Source of the DNA: Dialister sp. UBA734
Lineage (GTDB): Bacteria > Bacillota > Negativicutes > Veillonellales > Dialisteraceae
DNA: 5,524 nucleotides
Direction: 5' to 3'
Assembly (NCBI GenBank): GCA_002297935.1
Contig: DBLC01000159.1
Coordinates: forward strand, 1 to 5,524
Below are positions 1-5,520 of the stretch, piece after piece. How positions within the stretch are numbered: the first letter of the stretch is position 1; each line of letters starts with the position of its first letter. Both the position numbers and the translations under genes were made by a program. Under the pieces are notes generated by a model that saw nothing but the letters and a program-made list of their open reading frames with translations, was not told the DNA's origin and searched no databases.

Positions 1-146
1 ACACAAAATATTTTACACTGTCTATAACCCTTTATACCCTTGTTGCTGGCGGTATTTTTGTATGTTGAAATAACGGTCGTGGCAGGATAATAACCTTTTC
101 GCTAAACTATTTTTTCAAATTGCTGATTGCGGTTTCACTGCTATCA

Positions 147-161
147 TGATAATGATAATTA
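147..161. promoter_or_regulatory. Possible Fur/PerR-family operator
   Basis: Two tandem GATAAT hexamers (148-153 and 154-159) give a sequence matching 12 of 14 defined positions of the 7-1-7 Fur motif TGATAATnATTATCA, and 11 of 14 of the PerR motif TTATAATnATTATAA. It lies directly upstream of the proposed -35 of the recJ promoter, a position suited to regulation. The surrounding DNA is AT-rich, so chance similarity is a real possibility. No regulator gene is in the window. Confidence 0.3.
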
Positions 162-167
162 AATACA

Positions 168-196
168 TAGAAATTGAGAATGAAAAGTGATACAAT
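168..196 (+). promoter_or_regulatory. Candidate recJ promoter (extended -10)
   Basis: A TACAAT -10 hexamer at 191-196 is preceded by TG at 188-189 (TGnTACAAT, the extended -10 form). A weak -35, TAGAAA at 168-173, lies 17 bp upstream. Transcription would begin near 202-204, giving an untranslated leader of about 125 nt that contains the 223-298 hairpin. This is a motif reading only; an upstream operon promoter could also serve recJ. Confidence 0.45.
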
Positions 197-222
197 AATA
201 GGTAAAATTACGATACAGAAAG

Positions 223-298
223 GGTGACTTGTGACTAAGTGACTAGTGACTGGGGGATAGATATTTCCCAGTCACCAGTCACTAGTCTACCAGTCACC
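223..298. repeat. Facing heptamer arrays forming a long hairpin
   Basis: The left arm holds four GTGACT cores at 224-229, 231-236, 239-244 and 246-251 (spacings 7, 8, 7). The right arm holds the inverted core AGTCAC at 270-275, 277-282 and 292-297, plus a variant AGTCTAC at 284-290. The arms pair almost throughout: about 33 base pairs counting two G-T, with two mismatches, two single-base bulges and a four-base loop at 259-262. No T-run follows the stem, so it does not look like an intrinsic terminator. It would lie in the recJ leader RNA, ending 17 nt before the ribosome binding site. Function unknown. Confidence 0.9.
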
Positions 299-315
299 GT
301 TCTACGAACAGAATT

Positions 316-320
316 GAGGT
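316..320 (+). promoter_or_regulatory. recJ ribosome binding site
   Basis: GAGGT at 316-320 sits 7 nt before the ATG at 328. The alternative in-frame TTG at 322 would be only 1 nt from it, so this site decides the start in favour of ATG 328. Confidence 0.8.
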
Positions 321-327
321 TTTGCCT

Positions 328-2319
328 ATGATAGAAGAAACTGGTAAGTTTAAATGGCACATGCGCGCCGAGGGAGAGGAGCAGAAGGAAATCCCTGCGT
401 TTTTTGCCAATCATTCCATTCCGGAAGGGTTGGCACGGATTCTGATGCGCCGTGGTATTGATACAGAAGAGAAATTGTCCCATTTCTTGTATGATGATTT
501 ATCCAATTTGAGTGATCCATTCCTGATGAAAGGAATGACCGAAGGGGTGGACCGCATTTTGGAGGCTCTCAAGAAGCGGGAGAAAATTGTGGTCTACGGC
601 GATTATGATGTGGATGGCATCACGTCTACGTCGATTCTTTACCTTTGCTTGAAAGGCATGGGGGGCGATGTGGATTATTATATTCCTCGCCGAGAAACCG
701 AAGGGTACGGCCTCAATGCAAAGGCACTGGCCCATTTGGCAGAGGAAGGATTTACTTTACTCATTACGGTGGACTGCGGGATTAGTTCTGCCGATTTGAT
801 TGCGAAACGGCCGGCTTCTTTGGATATCATTGTGACCGACCACCATACACCGCCGGAAACATTGCCCCAGTGTATCGCAGTGATCAATCCCCATCAGAAG
901 GATTGCCCCTATCCCTATAAGGAATTGGCGGGCTGCGGGGTGGCTTTTATGGTGAGCCGGGCGCTCCATTTGAAGAAATTTGGGGAAGATTACACAGACA
1001 ATGTGGAACTGGCAGCTTTGGGTACCGTGGCCGATGTGGTGTCTCTCACGGGAGAAAACCGTATCCTGGTGCGAGAAGGAATGAAGCGATTCATGACCAC
1101 CCGCATTCGCGGACTGGCGGCTCTGCTTCGGGCGTCTGGCATTGTCCATGAAGATACGAAAGCGGTGACAAGGGCCGATCAGGTCTCCTTTGGTCTAGCA
1201 CCTCGTCTCAATGCAGCGGGTCGTATCGCCCATGCCAAAGAAGGGGTGGAACTGATGACCACCACGTCCATGGAAGAGGCGGAAGTGCTGGCCAATCGGC
1301 TGTGTGAAACCAACGTAACGCGGCAACAGATTGAACGAGAAATTTATGCAGAAGCCCAGGAGCGCATCGCGGAGCTTCATATCGAAAAAGATATGGCCCT
1401 GGTGGTGGATGGGAAAGATTGGCATCCTGGGGTGATTGGTATCGTAGCGTCTCGCATTTTGGAAACCTACCACCGACCGGTGCTGGTTTTGACCGTTCGA
1501 GATGGCGTCGGGAAAGGGTCTTGCCGTTCCATCGGGGCGTTCAATATTTACGAGGCCTTGGCGGCCCAGAAGGATTTGCTGCTCCAGTATGGGGGTCACA
1601 AAATGGCCGCAGGATTCTCTATTTCCGAAGAAAATATCCCTGAATTCCGCCGGCGGCTCAATGAATACGCCAGAGCACGGCTTACTCCAGAAGATTGCAT
1701 TCCGGTGCTGGAAGTGGAAGAATCCATTCCTTTGGATGAAGTAACTATTGATTTCGTTCATTCTTTGGATTTGCTGGAACCTTGTGGAGCGGACAATCCG
1801 AAACCGATTTTTGCCAGTACCCATGCGTTTGTGGAAACCGCTCGCCGCATTGGGGCAGACCGGCGGCATTTCAAGTGTCAGCTGGCTGGAGAAAAAGGCT
1901 TGGTCGATGCCATTTACTGGGGCGTCGGAGACAATGACCCGTGCCATGCCGGCGATGTGGTGGATTTGGTTTTTGAACCGGAAGTGCATGAATGGTATGG
2001 GGAACATGTACAGCTCATTTTGAAAGATATGCGGCAGGAAGAGAACCACCTTTTGACCCGTGATTTCCTGGTGGATGTGTATCGGAAATTGATGAGCATT
2101 TTGCAAAATGCGCCGAAGCCGGTGCGAGAAGTGCATCAGCTGCTGGTTCGGAAATATGGGCTCGATGAAATTGGCCTGGGAACCGCACTGGCGGTTTTTG
2201 AAGAGTTGGAAATCGTATCTCGGTACAGCCGCAATGGGGAAGATTTTTATCAAAAGCGGTTGGTCCAGAAGAAATTGGATCTTCTGACTTCTTCGATTTA
2301 TAGAAAACATATGCTTTAA
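328..2319 (+). CDS. recJ: Single-stranded-DNA-specific exonuclease RecJ
   Basis: RecJ degrades single-stranded DNA 5' to 3' in the cytoplasm, using Mn2+/Mg2+, and acts in recombinational repair, mismatch repair and rescue of stalled forks. The 663-residue protein shows the DHH phosphoesterase order: GDYDVDG (91-97), VDCG (148-151), TDHH (170-173), the motif ELAGCGVAF (199-207) and GTVADVV (232-238), then GLAPRLNAAGRI (289-300). The DHHA1 domain follows with WHPGVIGIVASR (365-376) and GGHKMAAG (422-429), and the OB-fold begins around LEPCGADNPKPIF (483-495). All expected metal-ligand motifs are present. About 90 residues beyond the OB fold form a C-terminal region, as in Firmicute RecJ, although B. 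subtilis RecJ is longer (about 786) and E. coli RecJ shorter (577). The start is the ATG 7 nt after GAGGT; an in-frame TTG two codons upstream is too close to it. The gene ends with TAA and is followed by a 322-bp repeat-filled gap before rel. Nothing suggests damage. The family call is firm. Confidence 0.97.
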   Translation: MIEETGKFKWHMRAEGEEQKEIPAFFANHSIPEGLARILMRRGIDTEEKLSHFLYDDLSNLSDPFLMKGMTEGVDRILEALKKREKIVVYGDYDVDGITSTSILYLCLKGMGGDVDYYIPRRETEGYGLNAKALAHLAEEGFTLLITVDCGISSADLIAKRPASLDIIVTDHHTPPETLPQCIAVINPHQKDCPYPYKELAGCGVAFMVSRALHLKKFGEDYTDNVELAALGTVADVVSLTGENRILVREGMKRFMTTRIRGLAALLRASGIVHEDTKAVTRADQVSFGLAPRLNAAGRIAHAKEGVELMTTTSMEEAEVLANRLCETNVTRQQIEREIYAEAQERIAELHIEKDMALVVDGKDWHPGVIGIVASRILETYHRPVLVLTVRDGVGKGSCRSIGAFNIYEALAAQKDLLLQYGGHKMAAGFSISEENIPEFRRRLNEYARARLTPEDCIPVLEVEESIPLDEVTIDFVHSLDLLEPCGADNPKPIFASTHAFVETARRIGADRRHFKCQLAGEKGLVDAIYWGVGDNDPCHAGDVVDLVFEPEVHEWYGEHVQLILKDMRQEENHLLTRDFLVDVYRKLMSILQNAPKPVREVHQLLVRKYGLDEIGLGTALAVFEELEIVSRYSRNGEDFYQKRLVQKKLDLLTSSIYRKHML

Positions 2320-2350
2320 CTAAGCGGAATATGAGATGATTTCTGTTTAT

Positions 2351-2356
2351 TATAAT
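2351..2356 (+). promoter_or_regulatory. Possible -10 box (TATAAT) beside the repeat array
   Basis: A perfect TATAAT lies just before the first 9-bp repeat. No convincing -35 is found 15-19 bp upstream and there is no TG extension, so it may be chance in AT-rich sequence. If active, transcripts would start near 2363 and carry the whole repeat element as the leader of rel. Confidence 0.2.
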
Positions 2357-2359
2357 AAG

Positions 2360-2395
2360 TTACTCAGGTATCTCAAGTGGCTAAGGTTGCTCAGG
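2360..2395 (+). repeat. Nonamer array 1 (four units)
   Basis: Four consecutive 9-bp units are TTACTCAGG, TATCTCAAG, TGGCTAAGG and TTGCTCAGG, approximating TTnCTCAGG. The preceding 9 bases (2351-2359) match the second unit at 6 of 9 positions and may be a decayed fifth copy. The array is in the opposite orientation to the one at 2537-2580, to which it is partly complementary. Confidence 0.8.
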
Positions 2396-2396
2396 T

Positions 2397-2445
2397 TTTT
2401 CCAATATGCCAAAGAATGATAGCATCTTTTGGTACATTTGGAAAA
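2397..2445. repeat. 49-nt hairpin within the recJ-rel gap
   Basis: The outer stem pairs 2397-2404 with 2438-2445 (8 bp) and 2406-2408 with 2435-2437. The inner stem pairs 2409-2414 with 2427-2432 and 2416-2418 with 2423-2425, closing on the loop ATAG (2419-2422). That is about 20 pairs including one G-T. The T-run lies at the 5' foot and the A-run at the 3' foot, the reverse of an intrinsic terminator, so termination is unlikely. Confidence 0.75.
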
Positions 2446-2467
2446 TCTATAGAAACAAATGTTCATA

Positions 2468-2556
2468 GGGTTCTAAAGGTACAAAAGGTTTCTCAAATAA
2501 GCTGATGGACGAACGTGCTATCATCTCATTTGGGGGCCTTAGAACCTTTAGCACCC
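2468..2556. repeat. Stem-loop formed by facing nonamer arrays
   Basis: The second array, with units TTCTAAAGG (2471-2479), TACAAAAGG (2480-2488) and TTTCTCAAA (2489-2497), is an imperfect inverted match to 2528-2556. GGGTTCTAAAGGT at 2468-2480 faces the reverse complement GGGTGCTAAAGGT of 2544-2556 with one difference. The loop, about 2499-2527, contains TGCTATCAT (2516-2524), the inverse of ATGATAGCA at 2416-2424. No T-run follows. Confidence 0.65.
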
Positions 2557-2580
2557 TTAGAACCTTAAGAACCTTTAACG
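2537..2580 (-). repeat. Nonamer array 3 (five units, inverted)
   Basis: Read on the + strand the units are CCTTAGAA (8 bp), CCTTTAGCA, CCCTTAGAA, CCTTAAGAA and CCTTTAACG. On the minus strand this is a TTCTAAAGG-type repeat, the same consensus as array 2 and related to array 1. The right terminal repeat of the composite element follows immediately. Confidence 0.85.
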
Positions 2581-2627
2581 CAGAAGAAATCATCACATAG
2601 TTTGCTCAATTTAACCGCATTGCACTT

Positions 2628-2634
2628 GAGGGGG
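2628..2634 (+). promoter_or_regulatory. rel ribosome binding site
   Basis: GAGGGGG lies 7 nt before the ATG at 2642. The next in-frame ATG is codon 82, inside the conserved hydrolase domain, so this site supports the long N-terminus of the protein. The ATG at 2635 runs straight into TGA and is not a start. Confidence 0.85.
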
Positions 2635-2641
2635 ATGTGAC

Positions 2642-5029
2642 ATGAGCGAAGTAGAAGAAAAAAAGAAGCAGCCAGAAACAGTTCCAGGCCCAAAAGACGG
2701 ACTGGCTAGCGTTTTCAATAAGAATCTCAATGAAGAAACCATTCACACCGACGCTTCCGCGTCCACTCTGGCAGAATTTCTGATTCATCAGGATGAATAC
2801 GTAGAAAAGCAGAAGCAGAAAAAAGATTTTGCCGGCGAGAAGGAAGAGGAATATAAGAAACTGATTGATAAAATCAAGTCTTATATGCCGAACGAAAAAA
2901 ATCTGGACTCCATCCGGGAAGCCTACGAGCTGGCCGACAAGGCCCATGAAGGGCAGACCCGAAAGACCGGAGAACCTTACATCATTCATCCTCTGGCCGT
3001 GGCGTATATTCTGGCGGAACTGGAAATGGACCGGGAAGGCATCATTGCGGCTCTGCTCCATGACGTGGTGGAAGATACGGACTATACCCTGGAAGACATC
3101 AAGATGATGTTCGGGGAAGAAGTGGCATTCCTTGTCGATGGGGTGACGAAACTGTCCCAATTCCACTACAAAGATAAAGAAGACCAGCAGTTGGAAAATT
3201 TCCGCAAAATGTTCCTGGCTATGGCGAAAGATATCCGCGTGGTGGTCATCAAACTGGCGGATCGATTGCACAACATGCGTACCTTAGGGATTTTCCGGCG
3301 GGAAAAGCAGATTCGTATCGCTAAGGAAACCATTGAAATATATGCGCCTTTGGCCCATCGCTTAGGGATTTACAACATCAAATGGGAATTGGAAGATCTC
3401 TGTTTCCATTATCTCCACCCGGAAGAATACAGCGACCTGGTACGGCAGATGAAGCAGAAGCGCAAAGCCCGGGAAGAAATCGTTGACGATACCATGCGGG
3501 TGCTTCACGACCATATCGAAGAAGCGGGCATCAAAGCCACCATCACTGGCCGGCCGAAGCATTTCTATAGTATTTACAAAAAAATGAAACGGGATAATAA
3601 AGATTTATCCCAAATTTACGATTTGTACGCCGTCCGCGTCATTGTGGACACCATCCCGCAGTGCTATGCCATTCTAGGGATTGCCCATTCGCTGTGGAAA
3701 CCGTTGCCGAATCGTTTCAAAGATTACATCGCTGTGCCGAAGCCAAACATGTACCAGTCCCTCCATACCACGGTCATTGGGACCAAGGGGCAGCCAGTAG
3801 AAATACAGATTCGTACCTGGGAAATGCACCATATTTCCGAATACGGCGTAGCGGCTCACTGGCGGTACAAAGAAGGGAAGAACGCCGGCTCTAAGGATTT
3901 CGATGCGAAAATCACCTGGCTCCGCCGCATTTTGGAATGGCAGGACACCAGCAACCCGAAAGAATTTATGAATGCATTGAAATTGGATGTATTCTCTGAC
4001 GAAGTCTTCGTCTTCACGCCGAAGGGCGATGTAATTAACCTGCCAAAAGGGTCCATTCCGGTGGATTTTGCGTACCGCATTCATACCGAAGTGGGCAATC
4101 GCTGTGTCGGTGCGAAGGTCAATAACAAGATTGTGCCTCTGGACACGAAGCTGAAAAATGGGGACATCGTTTCCATTATTACGTCCAAGACCGGGAAACC
4201 TAGCTACGACTGGATCAATATGGTTGGTGCCGCCGACAGTAAAGCGAAGATTCGTAACTGGTTCAAAAAGGAAAATCGAGAAGAAAATATTACCCGAGGC
4301 CAGCAGCTTTTGAGCGAAGAAGCGGCGCGCTTGGGCTACGAATGGAAGAAACTGATTGCCAAGGACCGTCTCCTGGAAGTGGCAAAGACCTTCAACTGTG
4401 CCACCACCGATGACCTCTGCGCGTCCGTAGGATTTGGCGGCATTTCTGTGAAGAGTACCATGGTGAAACTCACCGAACGGTACAAGAAAGAAATCAATGC
4501 GCAGAAACCGGCGGAACCGAAGACCACCAAAGCGTTGGAAAATCTGAAAGTGCGGAGCATGAAATCGCGCTCTTCCAGTGGCATTCTGGTCAAAGGGGAA
4601 GAAGGACTGGTGGTGCATCTGTCCAAGTGCTGTAACCCTGTACCAGGGGACCCCATCGTGGGATTTGTCACCCGCGGCCGCGGCGTGTCTGTCCATACGG
4701 CAGACTGTCCGAATGCCATCAATTTCCCTGATAAAGACCGCATGATCGATGTGGCCTGGGAAGAAACTAGCGGTGGCATGTTCCTGGTGACCATTGAAGT
4801 GGTTTGCTATGACCGGACCGGTCTCATGGCAGATATCCTGGCGGCGCTGACCGAACTGAAATTGTCTATTTCCGCAGCCAATGCAAAAGTAGGAAATAAT
4901 GGTATGGCCGTTATGAATTTGGGCATTCAGATTCGAGACTTGCAGCAGCTGGATTTCATTATGACAAAGATTCGGAGAATCAAAGGCGTTCATTCCGTAC
5001 GTCGTATGCGTTCTTCCAAAGGAGAATAA
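2642..5029 (+). CDS. rel: Bifunctional (p)ppGpp synthetase/hydrolase (Rel/SpoT family)
   Basis: This long RSH enzyme makes (p)ppGpp from ATP and GDP/GTP on starved ribosomes and also hydrolyses it, setting the stringent response. In its 795 residues the HD hydrolase shows R107, H116, H140-D141, E144-D145, D207 and N211, all present, so hydrolase activity is expected. The synthetase has GRPKHFYSIYKKMK (303-316), D327, RFKD (358-361), Y371, H375 and E387. RFKD is the RXKD form typical of bifunctional enzymes rather than the EXDD of E. coli RelA. The TGS domain (about 446-512), helical region, zinc-finger-like motif (C663, C664, H685, C689) and ACT domain (about 712-790) follow. Residues 1 to about 65 are a charged, Lys/Glu-rich extension with no methionine after M1; from memory of Streptococcus Rel, catalytic residues are offset by about 63. 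The stop is 1 nt before dtd. Annotators may also call it relA. Confidence 0.97.
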   Translation: MSEVEEKKKQPETVPGPKDGLASVFNKNLNEETIHTDASASTLAEFLIHQDEYVEKQKQKKDFAGEKEEEYKKLIDKIKSYMPNEKNLDSIREAYELADKAHEGQTRKTGEPYIIHPLAVAYILAELEMDREGIIAALLHDVVEDTDYTLEDIKMMFGEEVAFLVDGVTKLSQFHYKDKEDQQLENFRKMFLAMAKDIRVVVIKLADRLHNMRTLGIFRREKQIRIAKETIEIYAPLAHRLGIYNIKWELEDLCFHYLHPEEYSDLVRQMKQKRKAREEIVDDTMRVLHDHIEEAGIKATITGRPKHFYSIYKKMKRDNKDLSQIYDLYAVRVIVDTIPQCYAILGIAHSLWKPLPNRFKDYIAVPKPNMYQSLHTTVIGTKGQPVEIQIRTWEMHHISEYGVAAHWRYKEGKNAGSKDFDAKITWLRRILEWQDTSNPKEFMNALKLDVFSDEVFVFTPKGDVINLPKGSIPVDFAYRIHTEVGNRCVGAKVNNKIVPLDTKLKNGDIVSIITSKTGKPSYDWINMVGAADSKAKIRNWFKKENREENITRGQQLLSEEAARLGYEWKKLIAKDRLLEVAKTFNCATTDDLCASVGFGGISVKSTMVKLTERYKKEINAQKPAEPKTTKALENLKVRSMKSRSSSGILVKGEEGLVVHLSKCCNPVPGDPIVGFVTRGRGVSVHTADCPNAINFPDKDRMIDVAWEETSGGMFLVTIEVVCYDRTGLMADILAALTELKLSISAANAKVGNNGMAVMNLGIQIRDLQQLDFIMTKIRRIKGVHSVRRMRSSKGE
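5020..5024 (+). promoter_or_regulatory. dtd ribosome binding site inside the end of rel
   Basis: AGGAG lies in the last codons of rel, 6 nt before the dtd ATG at 5031. The rel TAA (5027-5029) falls between them, an arrangement that favours translational coupling of the two genes. Confidence 0.85.
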
Positions 5030-5030
5030 T

Positions 5031-5480
5031 ATGCGAGCAGTGATTCAGAAATGCAATTGGTGCAAAGTGGATTCCGAAGGGGAAGAAACGGCATCCATTC
5101 AGAAAGGCTTCATGGTCCTTCTGGGAGTCAAACGAGGCGATACGGAAAAAGATGCAGACTACATTGCCGACAAAATTCTCCATCTTCGCATCTTTGAAGA
5201 TGAAAATGATAAGCTCAACTTGTCCCTTTTGGACGTAGGCGGTGAACTGGCCATTGTGTCCCAATTCACTCTTTACGGAGATGCCAGAAAAGGCCGTCGT
5301 CCCAGCTTTTCTCAAGCAGAACTGCCAGAACGGGCCAATGAACTGTACGAACGGGTGGTAGACACCTGCCGTAAAGCTGGCGTTTCCGTAGGCACCGGCC
5401 GCTTCCGTACTCACATGAAAGTGGCACTGGAAAACGATGGACCGGTGACATTGTTGTTAGATAGTGAAAAGAACTTTTGA
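5031..5480 (+). CDS. dtd: D-aminoacyl-tRNA deacylase
   Basis: Dtd hydrolyses D-amino acids (and glycine mischarged on tRNA-Ala) from tRNA in the cytoplasm, protecting translation from wrong-handed residues. The 149-residue protein has normal length (E. coli Dtd is 145). It carries the SQFT motif (77-80) followed by LYGDARKGRRPSF, and the NDGPVT segment (135-140) with the Gly-cisPro pair G137-P138 that excludes L-amino acids. The start ATG follows AGGAG at 6 nt, 1 nt after the rel stop, so rel and dtd very likely share one transcript. This pairing is common in Bacillota. One oddity is FRTHM at 125-129, where relatives usually read FGA or FAA followed by a polar residue and M. The frame is otherwise unbroken, ending in TGA. 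No terminator is visible in the 44 bases that remain. Confidence 0.96.
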   Translation: MRAVIQKCNWCKVDSEGEETASIQKGFMVLLGVKRGDTEKDADYIADKILHLRIFEDENDKLNLSLLDVGGELAIVSQFTLYGDARKGRRPSFSQAELPERANELYERVVDTCRKAGVSVGTGRFRTHMKVALENDGPVTLLLDSEKNF

Positions 5481-5485
5481 GATTT

Positions 5486-5520
5486 TAGTTCGTAGTGCGA
5501 AATGCGAAGTGCGTAATGGC
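5486..5520 (+). repeat. Heptamer array downstream of dtd (window-truncated)
   Basis: Five consecutive 7-bp units are TAGTTCG, TAGTGCG, AAATGCG, AAGTGCG and TAATGGC, starting 5 bp after the dtd stop. The consensus TAGTGCG shares TAGTG with the TAGTGAC phase of the array at 223-298. Any facing inverted copy would lie beyond the window edge. Confidence 0.75.

Larger units (their letters stand above)
1..327. other. AT-rich noncoding region upstream of recJ
   Basis: No reading frame in the first 220 bases looks like a gene: the forward frames I read from the left edge hit stops early (for example TAA at 25-27 and 71-73), and the minus-strand ATG near 145-147 opens only a ten-codon frame. The tail of an upstream gene is therefore not evident. 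The region holds, in order, a Fur/PerR-like box, an extended -10 promoter, a heptamer-repeat hairpin and the recJ ribosome binding site, each listed separately. Between 1 and about 140 I see only AT-rich sequence with a weak possible promoter (TTGAAA 65-70, GATAAT 86-91, spacer only 15). Confidence 0.7.
2331..2598. repeat. Composite intergenic repeat with terminal inverted repeats
   Basis: This element fills most of the recJ-rel gap. Its ends are imperfect inverted repeats: ATGAGATGATTTCTG at 2331-2345 and, as the reverse complement of 2581-2598, ATGTGATGATTTCTTCTG (13 of the first 14 bases agree). Inside are 9-bp repeat arrays at 2360-2395 and 2471-2497 in one orientation and at 2537-2580 in the opposite one, plus a hairpin at 2397-2445. 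ATGAGATGAT recurs inverted at 2520-2529. It has no coding capacity, so it is neither an autonomous insertion sequence nor carries a transposase; a MITE-like or REP-like non-autonomous element is one option. I see no obvious target-site duplication at the edges. Confidence 0.7.

Noticed and set aside
34..59. Intrinsic terminator (ATACC/GGTAT stem followed by T-run)
   Set aside because: The stem is only 5 bp with a 12-base loop and the T-run is short; it is too weak to call.
223..298. CRISPR array
   Set aside because: The units are 7 bp with no spacers, and they appear in two facing orientations, unlike CRISPR repeats.
299..309. GTTC-TAC-GAAC palindrome before recJ as an SOS (LexA) box
   Set aside because: The Gram-positive LexA box is GAAC-N4-GTTC. 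Here the half-sites are in the reverse order and separated by 3 bases.
322..330. TTG at 322 as the recJ start
   Set aside because: It leaves only 1 nt after the GAGGT ribosome binding site, while the ATG at 328 has a normal 7-nt spacing.
235..483. 82-codon minus-strand frame over the hairpin and recJ start
   Set aside because: It overlaps the repeat hairpin and the recJ N-terminus and has no supporting motif or homology that I recognise.
1195..2310. 371-codon open frame on the minus strand inside recJ
   Set aside because: It is fully antisense to a clear RecJ sequence, rich in His/Phe/Arg/Gln as expected of a shadow frame, and shows no recognisable motif.
2320..2641. T-box or other known riboswitch in the rel leader
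   Set aside because: I found no T-box core sequence or other familiar aptamer motif; the structure is explained by the repeat arrays.
3674..4993. 439-codon open frame on the minus strand inside rel
   Set aside because: It is antisense to the conserved synthetase, TGS and ACT domains of Rel, its composition is that of a codon-bias shadow, and it has no domain of its own.
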